In this document: in pieces, positions 31,982-43,301 of the stretch
Layout: every line of letters begins with the position of its first letter
How positions within the stretch are numbered: position 1 is the first letter of the stretch
Assembly (NCBI RefSeq): GCF_029633865.1
Contig: NC_079213.1
Span: forward strand, 101,436,510-101,500,509
Direction: 5' to 3'
Origin: Lampris incognitus
Lineage: Eukaryota > Chordata > Actinopteri > Lampriformes > Lampridae
DNA length: 64,000 nt
Made by a program: the position numbers and the translations under genes
The notes under the pieces: model-generated
The model's input: the letters and a program-made list of their open reading frames with translations, nothing else
Told to the model about the DNA's origin: nothing
Database searches by the model: none

Positions 31982-34117
31982 TTCCATCTGCCTCCTGGAC
32001 GTGTCATGCAAAGTGAATGACATTGATATTAAAGCACTTCCTCATCAGATTGAAAAGCGTACATTTTTCTGCCTGCAAGCAGTCAATTATTTGACAAGTA
32101 CACATAATGAACAATGCAAGACTGGTCGGAATTTAATCAAAAGGAAGAGACAGGGGCCTCGGTGCAGATGCGAAATGATTAAGGGAGTTAATCAAACATC
32201 CCGGCGTTAGTTTAAACATGGCAAGCCCATCCCTTCATCTGAAATATGGATGGGATCCGTTGTTCATTTACATTTTTCCATTTCTTCTCCGCCTGTCGAA
32301 CATTTATTGCATTTATTATGTTGACCCATATTTATACCGCTCCTTTCATAAAGGTATTTATGGTGCTCTCTGACCGACTAATGTCCTCTCTCCCTCTCTC
32401 TTAAGAGCCACGACGGGGGCAGATTTTGGGCGGCAAACAGCTCCGGCTGTCAAACACAATCTGAGCCGGCTTGTTCTCGTGTGCGGCTGTTTGATTGCCG
32501 CTGCTAAGAGGTACGCTAATGAGGAGGTTTAGGAGCGCTGCACCAAAAGCCGTGTTTATACGTCAAGCGGAAAAAGCTCTTCCGGAGAAAAGCCAACGTA
32601 ACAGGCAGCTCAAAGCAAAACTAGTGGGTGAGAAGCCAGCGAGAAACTGCAAAGAAGAAGAACCCAAACTGATAAATAAATTACCTCTTGCAACACGCTC
32701 CCTATGAAAACCATCAGTCTGTCAGCTCAAGCACGGTTGGCTGGACCAAAGCTCCCTTGCAGTTCATTATCTGAATCGGTGCTGGGGTTTTTTCTTCCCT
32801 ATAATAAGTGATAACATATAGACACATCATAAAAGTATTCTGCCGGAAGCAGACACCGGCCGTAGTCGGGAGTGAAACGTGAACCCATGTAACATGCCTG
32901 TTTGATGGGAGAGGAGGCTCCCTGCTCACTGCTCCTGTGTGCTGCTGGCTCCCATGGAATAATAACGCCATCATGGAACCTTTGGAATTCTTGGAAATAT
33001 CCCGTTTTATTTTGCAATCCTGTGGAGCCGCTGGCACAACCCCTATTGTTCGTTTTCCACTTTAGCATGGTACAATAATTAGCCCTGATTACAAAGTATC
33101 TCTTGAGAAACTGGGACAGAACAGTTTGGTTCATTGTCCTCAGAAATTAAAGTTGCCCTTCCTTTACTCGTCTCTCCCCTCCACACTCCTCCGTTCCTCA
33201 GTATGCCAGCAAGACCTCACCACTAATCAGGCAAACCATTTGATTGGCTTGGAAAGATTTCACTCAGACTAATTTGGCTTCCGAACAGTTGGGTCAAATG
33301 AGTGGGATGGGCTCCAACTGACAATAAAGACTAAACCAGGACTTCTGATACAGACAGTATTTACGTCGGCCCTTCTGAATTAAGGCTCAGGACGCAGCGC
33401 ACACCTCTGCAAAACACAATCAGCATTCATTAGGACTTCGCCGGGTCGTACGTGTCCTGGGTTTGAGCTGAAAGCCACGTCCACGGCGAACAGAAGGATC
33501 GGTCAGGCCTCCTACAGTTACAGCAGGTATTCATTTTGCCAGTGTTTTTATGCCTTGCTGAGCAGCCACTTAACGTATTTAGAACAATAATGTTTTATGG
33601 AAATAAGCTATATGTATTTAAAACTTTTATAATTGTGTTCTTTTATACTGGCACAAAGCAGTTACTTTTAAATTAGTGGAATTAATCAGAATGCACAATT
33701 GAAGGGGGGAATGTCCACAATGATGAATGCTTAAGAAAGATTTTGCCTCAATTAAAATTTCAGGCAATTATTCTGAAAGATTATTGACCTCTAAAGGGAC
33801 TTGTGATGTCACACATGTTCCTCTCCCTGCCCAGTATAGTGTTCATCTTAATTAAGCAGCGGGATTGAAGAGGTTTTCCTCTCATACTTCACTGACTGCT
33901 CAGGTAAGGAGAGGCTTTAAAACACCGTCTTCTTCACCACGGCTTACACCTCCTCTTCCTCACATAAGCCTTTTTTTCCTGAGCATTTAGCCAAACATGC
34001 TGGTGCAACATTTTTTACATTGGTCATGTTCCTGCTTTTGTTCGCAAAAAGTGTGTGTTCAAAGAAAGGACCGTTTTCACTTTGAGACTTTTGGACATTT
34101 TAGGATCAGGAACAATT
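31241..34117. other. Gene-free stretch with conserved-looking AT-rich blocks
   Basis: No coding feature is supported. A (CA)n tract lies at 31950-31978. Blocks around 32040-32360 and 33600-33830 are AT-rich, unique, rich in ATTA/TTAAT/TTTAT words and free of repeat signatures, the usual look of conserved non-coding elements near developmental genes. This is inference only. Confidence 0.35.
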
Positions 34118-34372
34118 TATTGTCCTTTCTTTCATGTACTTGCGTACACAAAAACGAAATTCCCTTTCCCCCAGCCCACAGCAGTGTGACACAAGAGACA
34201 CAAACTCATATCCCAAATTCCCAAAAATGACACCACCAAAAACATACAAAAACAGAGAGAACAAAGCAAAAAAACAAAAACAAAAAACATTTAACAACAC
34301 AGTCCACTCAGTACAACACAGTCCAAAAATTCCACTTTCCAGAGAACGAACGCCAGCCAGGATGACCGTCAG
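34118..34372. repeat. Dispersed repeat leading into the 273-bp tandem array
   Basis: AACGAAATTCCCTTTCCCCC followed by CAGCAGTGTGACACAAGAGA matches my memory of a teleost repeat. An A-rich part follows (34220-34300). It lies immediately 5' of the tandem units. Confidence 0.4.
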
Positions 34373-34954
34373 AACTGCCGGTCTGCATGGGCTAGCAGTT
34401 AGCTTAGCCTTCCCTGCTTCCGCGTCCTGTCAGACCGCCCTCGGTGTTTCCTCCTTGGGCGCAGCTCTGACAGGGTCGTGGTCCTTGGGCCCACCGGACG
34501 CAGCAGACCAGGCTCCTAAAGCCGATCCAACGCCAGCTCTCCCAGCCAGACACCATCGACACACCTTCCCGCACTCCACATGACGACACTAAAGCACAGT
34601 CAACACTAGGCGAGGCCACCGCCAGACCGCCCTTGGTGTTATTGGAACTGCCGGTCTGCATGGGCTAGCAGTTAGCTTAGCCTGCCCTGCTTCCACGTCC
34701 TGTCAGACCGCCCTCTGTGTTTCCTCCTTGGGCGCAGATCTGGCAGGGCCGTGGTCCTTGGGCCCACCGGACGCAGCAGACCAGGCTCCTCCAGCCGATC
34801 CAACGCCAGCTCTCCCAGCCAGACACCATCGACACACCTTCCCGCACTCGAAAGGACGACACTAAAGCACAGTCAACGCTAGGCGAGGCCACCGCCAGAC
34901 CGCTCTCAGTGTTATTGGAACTGCCAGTTTGCATGGGCTAGCAGTTAGCTTAGC
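34373..34954. repeat. 273-bp tandem repeat, two full units plus partial third
   Basis: Units start at 34373, 34646 and 34919 with AACTGCCGGTCTGCATGGGC, giving an exact 273-bp period. The two full units are about 95% alike, share GGGCCCACCGGACGCAGCAG and GACACCATCGACACACCTTC, and each ends GGTGTTATTGG or a variant. The third stops after GCTAGCAGTTAGCTTAGC and dissolves into TTAGC repeats. Confidence 0.95.
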
Positions 34955-37219
34955 AGTTAGTTAGCAGTTAGCATTTCCAAGTTCTCCTGCAGACAAAGTC
35001 AAATACTCCTGTAGCCTCCACATTCAACTACTACAATCCTACAAGTAAAACTACAATATGGTTTTTTGATATGTTAGTTTGGACAATATGGAAGTGTATT
35101 AATCCTGCTAATGTGTTGCAAACCTGTCACGTTAAACCACACAACCAGTTGTGCATGTGACTGATGCATTAGTACAATCTGCATAATTATAGCCCATGTT
35201 CACTTCTTTTCCACACAAATACCAGTGTTATGGTAAAGTTTGCTTTTCAAATTCTGATATATTTTCCAACAATACAAAACCAATAGTGTCTGAAACTTTG
35301 ATAAGAATAACTCCATTGCAAATAAAACTTTATACACTGTATCTGTTTGATTGTGCGATAAAAACCCGGCTCATGAGAAATCTTCACAGATTGAAAGAGG
35401 GATTAAGACAACAGTCACAGTGTTGTCTTAATCTAATGATTAATCTAAATCTTAAACTACGACCGCGCTTTGGATTTCAGACTTTGGGCCAAATTAAACA
35501 AGGCGATTACATTGATAATGGATAAGAAAGGTAAGAGTTCATGAAAAAATAAAAGATGTTTTCCTTAAAACAAACCTTTGATTCAAACATGCCGGGGCCT
35601 TGAATAAATGAACCTCTCTTTCAACTCGGTCATTTCAAAGTATGCCGAGCGTTCACCGGCTGAACGGGAACACGCCACATCTTTTGTTTGAAACATATGT
35701 CCACATTAACACAACACAGAGCACAGCACCGCAAAGTGAGGCAAATTGGAACTGTTGGCCTCTGTTGAACTATATTACTGGCCACCATATATCATTTCTT
35801 TATGGGTCACAAGTGAAGCACATGTGTTTCTACTTGGCTAAGTTTCCACACAAAACCTTCGAATGGAGATTCTTCACCGATATCCGTTGCTCCCTGGCGC
35901 TTGTTTAAACTGACACGTATATGTCTCATACATCAAGCCTGTGGAATAATAGAGGCCACTCTCCACAAGGAAGTGTAGTTCTCCAAAGAGTTGGCTATAA
36001 AACACAGTTTGAGGAGAACCGAGGTTCCTCAGTGTTTACCCCACCATACAATTTGGCTGTAATGACTTGTTTATGTAGTGTGGTCTTTTAACAGTCAACT
36101 TATTTGACAGTTGTGCAAGCCAGGGCCCAACATGTCCACGGTGGACCTTGCCTTTTTCAAATTTGATCTCAAAGCCCCTCGTGTGTTTGACTTCTTTTTA
36201 ATTGCTTCCTGTCTGCTGGGTCAATTATAAGCACCAGGTTCTTTTGGGCAAACGGACTATAGCAGCGTTTCTGAACAGGCGGAGTGATTAAATAACTGAA
36301 ATTTGAGCACAATGATGAGATCATTCATTGGGACTTGATTTGATAATATTTTACTTGGTTTGCCAGCTCACAGCATACACATGTCGATTTACGTTTAGAC
36401 AGCGCTTGATTGCTAGAGCTGCTTTTGTTATGCGAAATGAAAAAAAAAAGGAGAAAAAACATCCATCGATTCAGAAAGGCTCAAGACAGTCTTACTCTAT
36501 TATCCATTATTGATTTCTGGGTCAGGTGAACGCTTGTGTAAATATCCCATCACTGCTGTTTTTAACATAAAATTAGAACTTAAATGCTCTCTTAAGCCTT
36601 GTCATCGATAGTCTGAGAACAACATTAAAAACATTAAATCAGTTCATGATGAAGATGTGTTTGGACATTCACTCTTATTTAACATAAAAAGTGGACTAAA
36701 ATATCTCTGGCAGCTTGGCTTTTGGCTGAGTTCAGAAATCCAGAAAAATATGGTGACTTACGATGATATATTATCTAGTCTCTGTTCACCATTCAGAATA
36801 AACACGCCATTGTAGGAAATATTTAATCACGTGGCTTTGAAAGGGAATATGTAATTCGGCTGAAAAATATATGCTGAGTACTTTTAACTGACTGGTGCAA
36901 GGTATCACTACTTCAATTTCTGTAATGGTACAGTCACCAATCAAAGAAACAAGTAATTGATATTATTTTCGTCACCTCTGAATATCAGAAACAGAATATA
37001 TCCCCTCGTCACTCGTAGTCCATTGAGTTCATATCAGCACAAGTTAAACTAGCATAGAAGCAAAGTGGCAAAAACAAGTTTACACTCTGTGACTAGTGGT
37101 ATCACAAACACTGCAAACAGACATTTTAGTCATTATAGTGATTTAGAGCAAAATGATCACCAGAGGATTGAAGTCGGTTATAAATTCTGTATACATGTTC
37201 TACTGACATCAATTATTAT
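34955..37219. other. Gene-free AT-rich stretch
   Basis: No gene, RNA or element ends recognised. Short frames (35196-35525, 35642-35908) carry no motif. Much of it is unique and AT-rich. Confidence 0.4.
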
Positions 37220-37483
37220 TTAAAGCGACTGTAGACAACTTTTCAACCCCCCAGTGTTTCCAAGTGTTTTTTTGTTGTTTTTTGTTGTTGCTTTTAGCAA
37301 CGACTGGCAGCCTGCATGAAACAACCGTAAGAATCCCAATTTGAACTAGAAACCCCGATCTCAGTGTTATGATAAAGGCAGAGTAAAACATCCGATAGTA
37401 TTACTAAGTACGCAGGTGGTGTTACTTACTGATCCAGTAGAAAGAATGCTAACTGAATGTTGGTTTGGAACCCTCTCAAGTCC

Positions 37484-37933
37484 CATGTGTGGTGTCGAAC
37501 TCTGTTTCCCCGTTGAGATGTGTCTCCCCCCCCCCAACCAGAGTTCGATATAACACCGGGACGCTTGATTAATCTTGACCTAACCTCATCCTAACCCTTA
37601 ACCGGGGTGAGCAATCTTATCCAGAAGGGGCCAGTGTGGGTGAAGGTTTTTGTTCCAACCAAGCAATTACACACCTGATCCCACTAATCAACCAATAGAG
37701 TCTTTGCTGAGGAGCTTGATTAAGAGACACATATGTGTAATTGCTTGGTTGGAACAAAAACCTTCACCCACACTGGCCCTTTCTGGATAAGATTGCCCAC
37801 CCCTGCCCTAAACTTAACCTAACGCTTACCTTAACCTACTCCTAACCGATGGCTAACCTGTTTCCATGTGAACGCTTTCATCTGGCTAGGGGGAAGCAGA
37901 GCTCAACGGGGAAACAAAGTTCGATACAACACC
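37484..37933. mobile_element. Nested element with GTGTCGAAC ends
   Basis: The left GTGTCGAACTCTGTTTCCCC and the right, read inward, GTGTTGTATCGAACTTTGTTTCCCC-type ends pair. Copy 1 of the host element is continuous across this point (AAGTCCTGGAGCTC), which gives an empty site. It is itself interrupted by the MITE at 37603-37805. Confidence 0.65.
37603..37805. mobile_element. Palindromic hAT-type MITE, 203 bp, nested
   Basis: Arms of about 70 bp pair: GGGGTGAGCAATCTTATCCA on the left against TGGATAAGATTGCCCACCCC on the right, continuing through GGGTGAAGGTTTTTGTTCCA and TTGCTTGGTTGGAACAAAAA. Flanks cccttaac (37595-37602) and ccctaaac (37806-37813) match at 7 of 8. Nearly the whole element is a hairpin. 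Confidence 0.85.
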
Positions 37934-37970
37934 GGAGCTCTCCCCATCGAGGTTCACTCTCACACTCTCA

Positions 37971-38076
<106 letters not shown>

Positions 38077-38531
38077 AACCTTTGTTTCTATCGCTCTCCC
38101 TCGTCACCTTCTTTGCCTCCTTCGTCAACGGGGTTCTTTTTCTCTTACCGGGTAGCGTTTCCACAGTCACATCGTCCGCCGTTTCCGCTACTGGGGATAG
38201 CTACTATAGCTACCGGGGAAAACAAAAGCGCTATCCTCTTTTATTTATTTATGTAGTTTTTATTTGCTTGTTTATTTATTTAGCGCTATTGTCTTCCTGT
38301 TTTGGTTGCGCAATGGTTGACGCACTTCCTTTGTGCCGTAAATCGAGCCTTCATTTTCCCGCCAGATCATGCCCGGTGGCAGACAAAATTGCGTAGCGAG
38401 AGCGAGGCTTATAGGGAACCAATCTAAACGCCGAAGGTGTCGTTATTCTGTAGCCATTACACCCTGCAATCAATGTTAACTTCATAATGATATGTTAAAG
38501 CAAAAAAAAATGTCTACGGCTGTTTTATTAA

Positions 38532-41500
38532 TTGTTCATTGTATCTATTTATTTTATGTCTTTATGTTGGGAAGTTGGGCATGTTAACATAGAGCCATCA
38601 TGCACCACCAGCCTGGTTGTGTGGCAATAACGTTTCTTGAGCCTTGAATCAAAACACTTAAAGCAGCTGCTTAAATCTCATTGCAACACCAAACTTGTGG
38701 TAGGATTCCCCAGACGAGACTAAAAAGCAAAAATCAACCACAAGCAGTTCAAGGCTACAGAGAAAAGTGGGTGAAGTGTGTAAATGTATGTAGATGTATG
38801 TTAAGGAATGGACTTTTCTGACCTCAAATTCTTGGCAGACTTTTTTTTCCCTGCTTGCTGCACTTTGCTGTTAGATTTCACTAATAATTAAAATAAAAGC
38901 ACACAAGTGAGGTAATTAATATATTTTGATGTTTTTTGATTCTTTACATTATTGACCACATTTTTTTTACATCTAATCAAAACGCTATGTGACTTGTAGT
39001 GCACCCAAATTTCTCCTATCACTGCAATACAATAAAAAGCAAAACTATTAATTTTGAAATTACCAATAAGTTATGCACGATTTTTTTAATCATAAAGTCA
39101 ACACGCAGGAAACATGACAGAGTCACTGTTATCGGATGATGGTCGCACTGGCACACTGACAAGCAAGATCCATCCAAAAATAAAATAAAATCAGGGGCAG
39201 CTTAAAATGATCTGATTAACTATTTTTAAAGTAAAACCCGGTCTTGCTGGCATGAGGTTGCTATTTATTAACCTGCCACACGCACCTGACAGAACCTGCT
39301 GTGTGAAGAACAAAAACAACATATCCCAAAGTTATATATGGTAAATAATGAATAAGTGACTGTGTAAGGGAGAGTCAATGCGAGCAGCGATGCTTTCCTA
39401 AGTCCAGAAAGAGAGGTCAGTTCCATGAGGTGATGAGAGGTCAGAGCTGCACGGTTGCTCATAGCGACATAAATATTAACCGCCTGCACTGCGGAGGCCT
39501 CCTTTGACTAAGACTCCACTCCAGAGGGTTTGAGATCCATGGAGACCGAGAACACCAGCCGCACAAAATTGATGTAAACAAAAGAAAACACAAGAGATCT
39601 GCTGGTATGTTGCATTTGGTCAGAGAAGATAAAGGACAGCGGCTGGGTTTAATGCACACATATATGTCAAGCATGTTCATAAAAAAGAAAAAAGAAAAAA
39701 AGAGGCTTGCAAGTTCACTTTCAGCAGCATTTCACATGGATCTGACGCTTGGGGGATTTTCACCAAGTTGTTTCATGTTATGGTCACTTTGCTAACACGA
39801 AGATTCACAACCCAGTGTTAACATGTAGATCTAGGTCACTCCCAGTAGAACGAAGTAAAATGGGAACGTCTCAAAGACAAATTATGAAGGGGCTGAGGTT
39901 GGACATGTCTCTGCTAATTACGCCTTGAAGCTAAAAGCTGGACATAAATCCTCAGCCGTCACCAGCCGACTTGTTGGAGTCCTCAGCAGTCTTGTGACTG
40001 GTCATGTGTGCCTGAGGTGTCAATCACGTTCAAATATTTTGGGAAGGAACCAATAAGCATTGTTTGGTGAACAATTGAAGACTAAGCGGCGGTCTGGGAG
40101 CAACATGGGAAATGGGGAGAGATGTTTGCTTTTGCCACACTTGACTGAGGTTCCACTAAAGCATCTGCCATCGTCCTCAACCGATGTAAGGAAAAAAGTG
40201 AAAAGTCTGCAGTTATACAGCTCTACTGACGTGACACAAGAAGAGACAACGATGGCGTCAGTTGTGCTCATGTTTACATGCTGCGATTCTGCACTCAATG
40301 TTTCTATAACAACCTCCTTTCATAAATGTTGTTTTGGTTTCTCACTTTATAAATTCTTTGTGGGCCTAACCGGGGAGCCAACCGAGGAAAAGCCATCCCA
40401 CATTCCGGCCCCCGAGCCAGTAGGAGCCGTTTGCTGAATGATCCTGTGCGATATTGTGTGGTCCCTGAGAGATGTGATTATCTCAGAGTTTATCGTAAAC
40501 ACAAACACAATTTATATGGAACTGCCATGACTCCACCCGGCACTGTCGTCTCCAATCGAGGGCCCAGACTCGAGGTAGGTGGTCTGGAATTAATAACATT
40601 TTATTAGCTGTCTGATTCATGTCTGATAATCCTTCCCTCATCATTGTGGTCATTTTAAAGGCCTTGAAAAGCATGTTTTCATACCATTAAAGGTTTTTAG
40701 TTTTACATTTGCAAGGCGCTGTGTAATGTTCACTCACCAAAACAGCAATACAAGTCTATTGCCCTCTATTGACTGCAGGAGGCAGCTGAAAGGGATGAAT
40801 TGATGCGAAATGTCAATTTAAGGCATTTAAAAAACGATACACACCACATGTGTTTTCACTCTGTGCTAATAAATAACAATTATTGCTTAGAATATGGACA
40901 TCTGCCATCGAGTGACCTTCTTATTACATCTGTTTTCTCTCTCTTTTTTTCCGGTGTCTTGCAAAAATGGTTGCATTATTATGTAAAATTATTCCTATGA
41001 AAACAGAAGTCTGCCCCTCTCCTCTGCTCACCTTCACCTGGTGAGCAGGACCGAGATCCCGTTTGGCCGCAGCGGGTGAGAGACAGGTTTTATTGAAGCC
41101 AGGTGTGTGCCCCGTCTCTCCCGATCACAATCCTGAGCAGAATTCCTTGACCGGATAACACTGCTCCACAGCGTCGCAGGATGGAGAAACTGGAAAGAGA
41201 GAAAACACCACAAACACACACACACACACAGCTCCTCATCAGAATACAACCAGTTAATATATTAAACAGCTGCTCAAAAACATGCACTTGACTGCTTGTT
41301 GTTTTTACATCTTCATAAGCATCATATTTTCAGAGCCAACAGGGGACAAAGTCTGATTAGTTGGAAAAAGACTTGCTGGGTTGCTCACACGATGTAAAAC
41401 AGAACAGCTTTGAGCGAGTAAGATAACGGAAGAATATATTAGAGCATGAAGACCGATGAGATAGAAGGTCACTGGTCTCTGCTGGAGACTGACTGACTGC

Positions 41501-41611
41501 GCTAATGGAGGTTACAGGTCCAAGTAAAGGCCAAACATATATCTGCACAAACAAAATAGATTAAAACACCACAGCACACAACACCACAAAGAAAAATATC
41601 AATTATATTTA
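38532..41611. other. Gene-free stretch upstream of the CpG exon
   Basis: No supported gene. 38560-38650 (TTTATGTCTTTATGTTGGGA ... GTGGCAATAACGTTTC) resembles a LINE 3' tail. The rest is unique AT-rich sequence with frames (40060-40437 and others) that lack motifs. Confidence 0.35.
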
Positions 41612-41830
41612 TGTGTGTGTGTATGTGTGTGTGTGTGCGTGTGTGTGTGTGTGTATATATATATATGTGTGTGTGTATGTATGTATGTATGTATGTATGT
41701 ATGTATGTATGTATGTATGTATATGTAAACACACGTACATATTATATGTATACATAAATGTATACACACTATATATATGTATATATGTATATGTGTGTAC
41801 ATATATATGTATACATATACATATGTTGGA
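41612..41830. repeat. Compound GT / (GTAT)n / TA microsatellite
   Basis: GT tracts (41612-41653), about 11 GTAT units (41676-41721), then TATATG/TACATA words to 41825. Confidence 0.95.
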
Positions 41831-42590
41831 GTAATGCAAGGAGGATTTAAGTGGAGGTAAAGACATAAGCAGACAGTGTGGTTGAGAATGTAGGAATGTA
41901 CTATAGATAGTCGGCCATCAGGTTGCTGTTGTCCTCGGTGTGTCGGTGTTCTGTTTTAAGGCTGAGCCACATTTCTGAACACTGCTCAGAATGCTTTAAC
42001 AAGAGGGTCGCCGGAGATTAAACCCACAGAACAGCGAGCAGAGGTTGCAGGCCCGCTTCCCCGTAGACAGAAAGATGAGGTGACAGAAAAAAAGGGGCTC
42101 AGAAAAGCCTTGCAAATCAGAAGAAATTGGATGCTCTACATCTGCAAACTGGGCAAACTTGGTTCCACATATCAACAGCAGTTTAGCTGGTCAGTCCGCT
42201 TTCCTTTTGAGGCCAGTTGGAGAAAGAAAAAAAAAGGATGAGAAAGAAAGAAAAAAAAAACTTCGGCCTCTACTCTTATAGCCCTTCCTTTTTGATGCTC
42301 GGTAGTGTTACAGTAGAATAAGTCCTCTGTCATTGGTTGAATAGGCTGGACTGCCTACTGTGACAGGGCATGGGCCTCTCTTACCCAAAAGGAAGGGAAT
42401 GCAGCAGCCCCTCCAAGTACAAAGGGGGCCAAAAGAGGGTTATATATTTATAATATTCTCACCATTATTTGTTGGAATCTCATTCAAACAGCCAGCTATA
42501 AACCCCCCCCCCCAAAAAAAAACAAAAAAAACAACAGAGCGTGGGTCTTTGCAGGACGTGATAACACATTGATGTAATTGGACTCGCATG
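41831..42590. other. Region upstream of the CpG exon
   Basis: A purine-rich tract at 42220-42262 and C/A homopolymers at 42503-42530. No TATA box at a sensible distance from the CpG-rich exon, as expected for a CpG promoter. Confidence 0.4.
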
Positions 42591-43052
42591 AGTTTTGAAC
42601 TCCGAGTCAGTGTGGATCCGGGACTCCAGTCCGTGTTTTGCAGAGGCTCCTCTGCGCACAGACGGCTCCTGCAGTTCGGCTGCGCCGGCGCTGTTTGACC
42701 GGGACCGTCGCTCCGCGCCGCTCCGCGCTAAGTCCGCACACCGTGAGCGGCTTCTCCTGCAGACGCGACCCGCCGAAACTTCGTCCGGTCTTTCGTTTCC
42801 GTCGTTCAGCGGAAACCGGAGAGGATTTTTTGACGGGCAAACGTCTCCTGTTAGGTTTTTTTCCCCCTTTTCTTTTTCTTTTTTTTTTTGTTCTCGTCCT
42901 CCGGGTGTTGCTTGTCGTCTTCTTCGCGGTGTTTGTTGTCGCTCGGAGTCCCGGCGCAGCAGCAGCAGCAGAACCACTACAGAGTCCATTTAGATGCGCT
43001 GTCTGAAGAGTTGACGAGTGCTGAGGACTGAGTGCAAGAGCAACACCTCGCC

Positions 43053-43112
43053 ATGGAAGCGCGTGTCCGGTGCGGGGGGACGTACGGGCTGGAAGAGGAA
43101 CCTGCCGCCTGA
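43053..43112 (+). CDS. Upstream open reading frame (19 aa) in the candidate 5' UTR
   Basis: The best start context of the exon (CTCGCCATGGAAG) opens a 19-codon frame (MEARVRCGGTYGLEEEPAA) closed by TGA. If translated it would damp initiation on a downstream main frame. No family is recognised and translation is unproven. Confidence 0.25.
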   Translation: MEARVRCGGTYGLEEEPAA

Positions 43113-43146
43113 TACGAGACCCGGTCTGTCCCAGATTAAGGGGAGC

Positions 43147-43269
43147 ATGCATCAGACCTGCACGGTCTCTCCCTTCGCCGCCTGCCAGAGGAGTTCCGAT
43201 CAGACTGTCTTTCCACAATCTGCGATTCCCCCACCGATAGTTTCTCCCCTGCCTTCGACTTCATCGTAG
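43147..43269 (+). CDS. Upstream open reading frame (40 aa) in the candidate 5' UTR
   Basis: The ATG at 43147 opens MHQTCTVSPFAACQRSSDQT, a Ser/Pro-rich 40-residue frame closed by TAG 30 bp before the splice donor. No motif is recognised. It may be a regulatory uORF or chance. Confidence 0.25.
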   Translation: MHQTCTVSPFAACQRSSDQTVFPQSAIPPPIVSPLPSTSS

Positions 43270-43301
43270 CCGCGTCGGCTCGACTGCGTTTCAAGAAAGG
43301 T

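Larger units (their letters stand above)
42591..43299 (+). other. Candidate non-coding first exon in a CpG-rich promoter
   Basis: Composition changes sharply here to GC-rich with dense CpGs, free of repeats, and it returns to AT-rich after the exon. The segment ends in TTTCAAGAAAG|GTAAGAAG, a consensus splice donor with GT at 43300-43301. It contains three ATGs, each followed by an in-frame stop before the donor: 42994-43014, 43053-43112 (in a strong CGCCATGG context) and 43147-43269. So the exon would be 5' untranslated with upstream open frames, and the main start codon would lie in a later exon. The transcription start is not marked by a TATA box. A long first intron would follow. I cannot name the gene, and a long non-coding RNA promoter is also possible. 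Confidence 0.55.

Noticed and set aside
40060..40437. A 125-codon frame upstream of the CpG exon
   Set aside because: No recognisable domain, no splice sites in a useful position, and a length expected by chance in this much sequence.
42480..43218. Several 120-200-codon frames on both strands of the CpG-rich exon
   Set aside because: GC-rich DNA has few stop codons. The frames overlap on opposite strands and have no domains. The ATG-initiated + frames all close before the splice donor.
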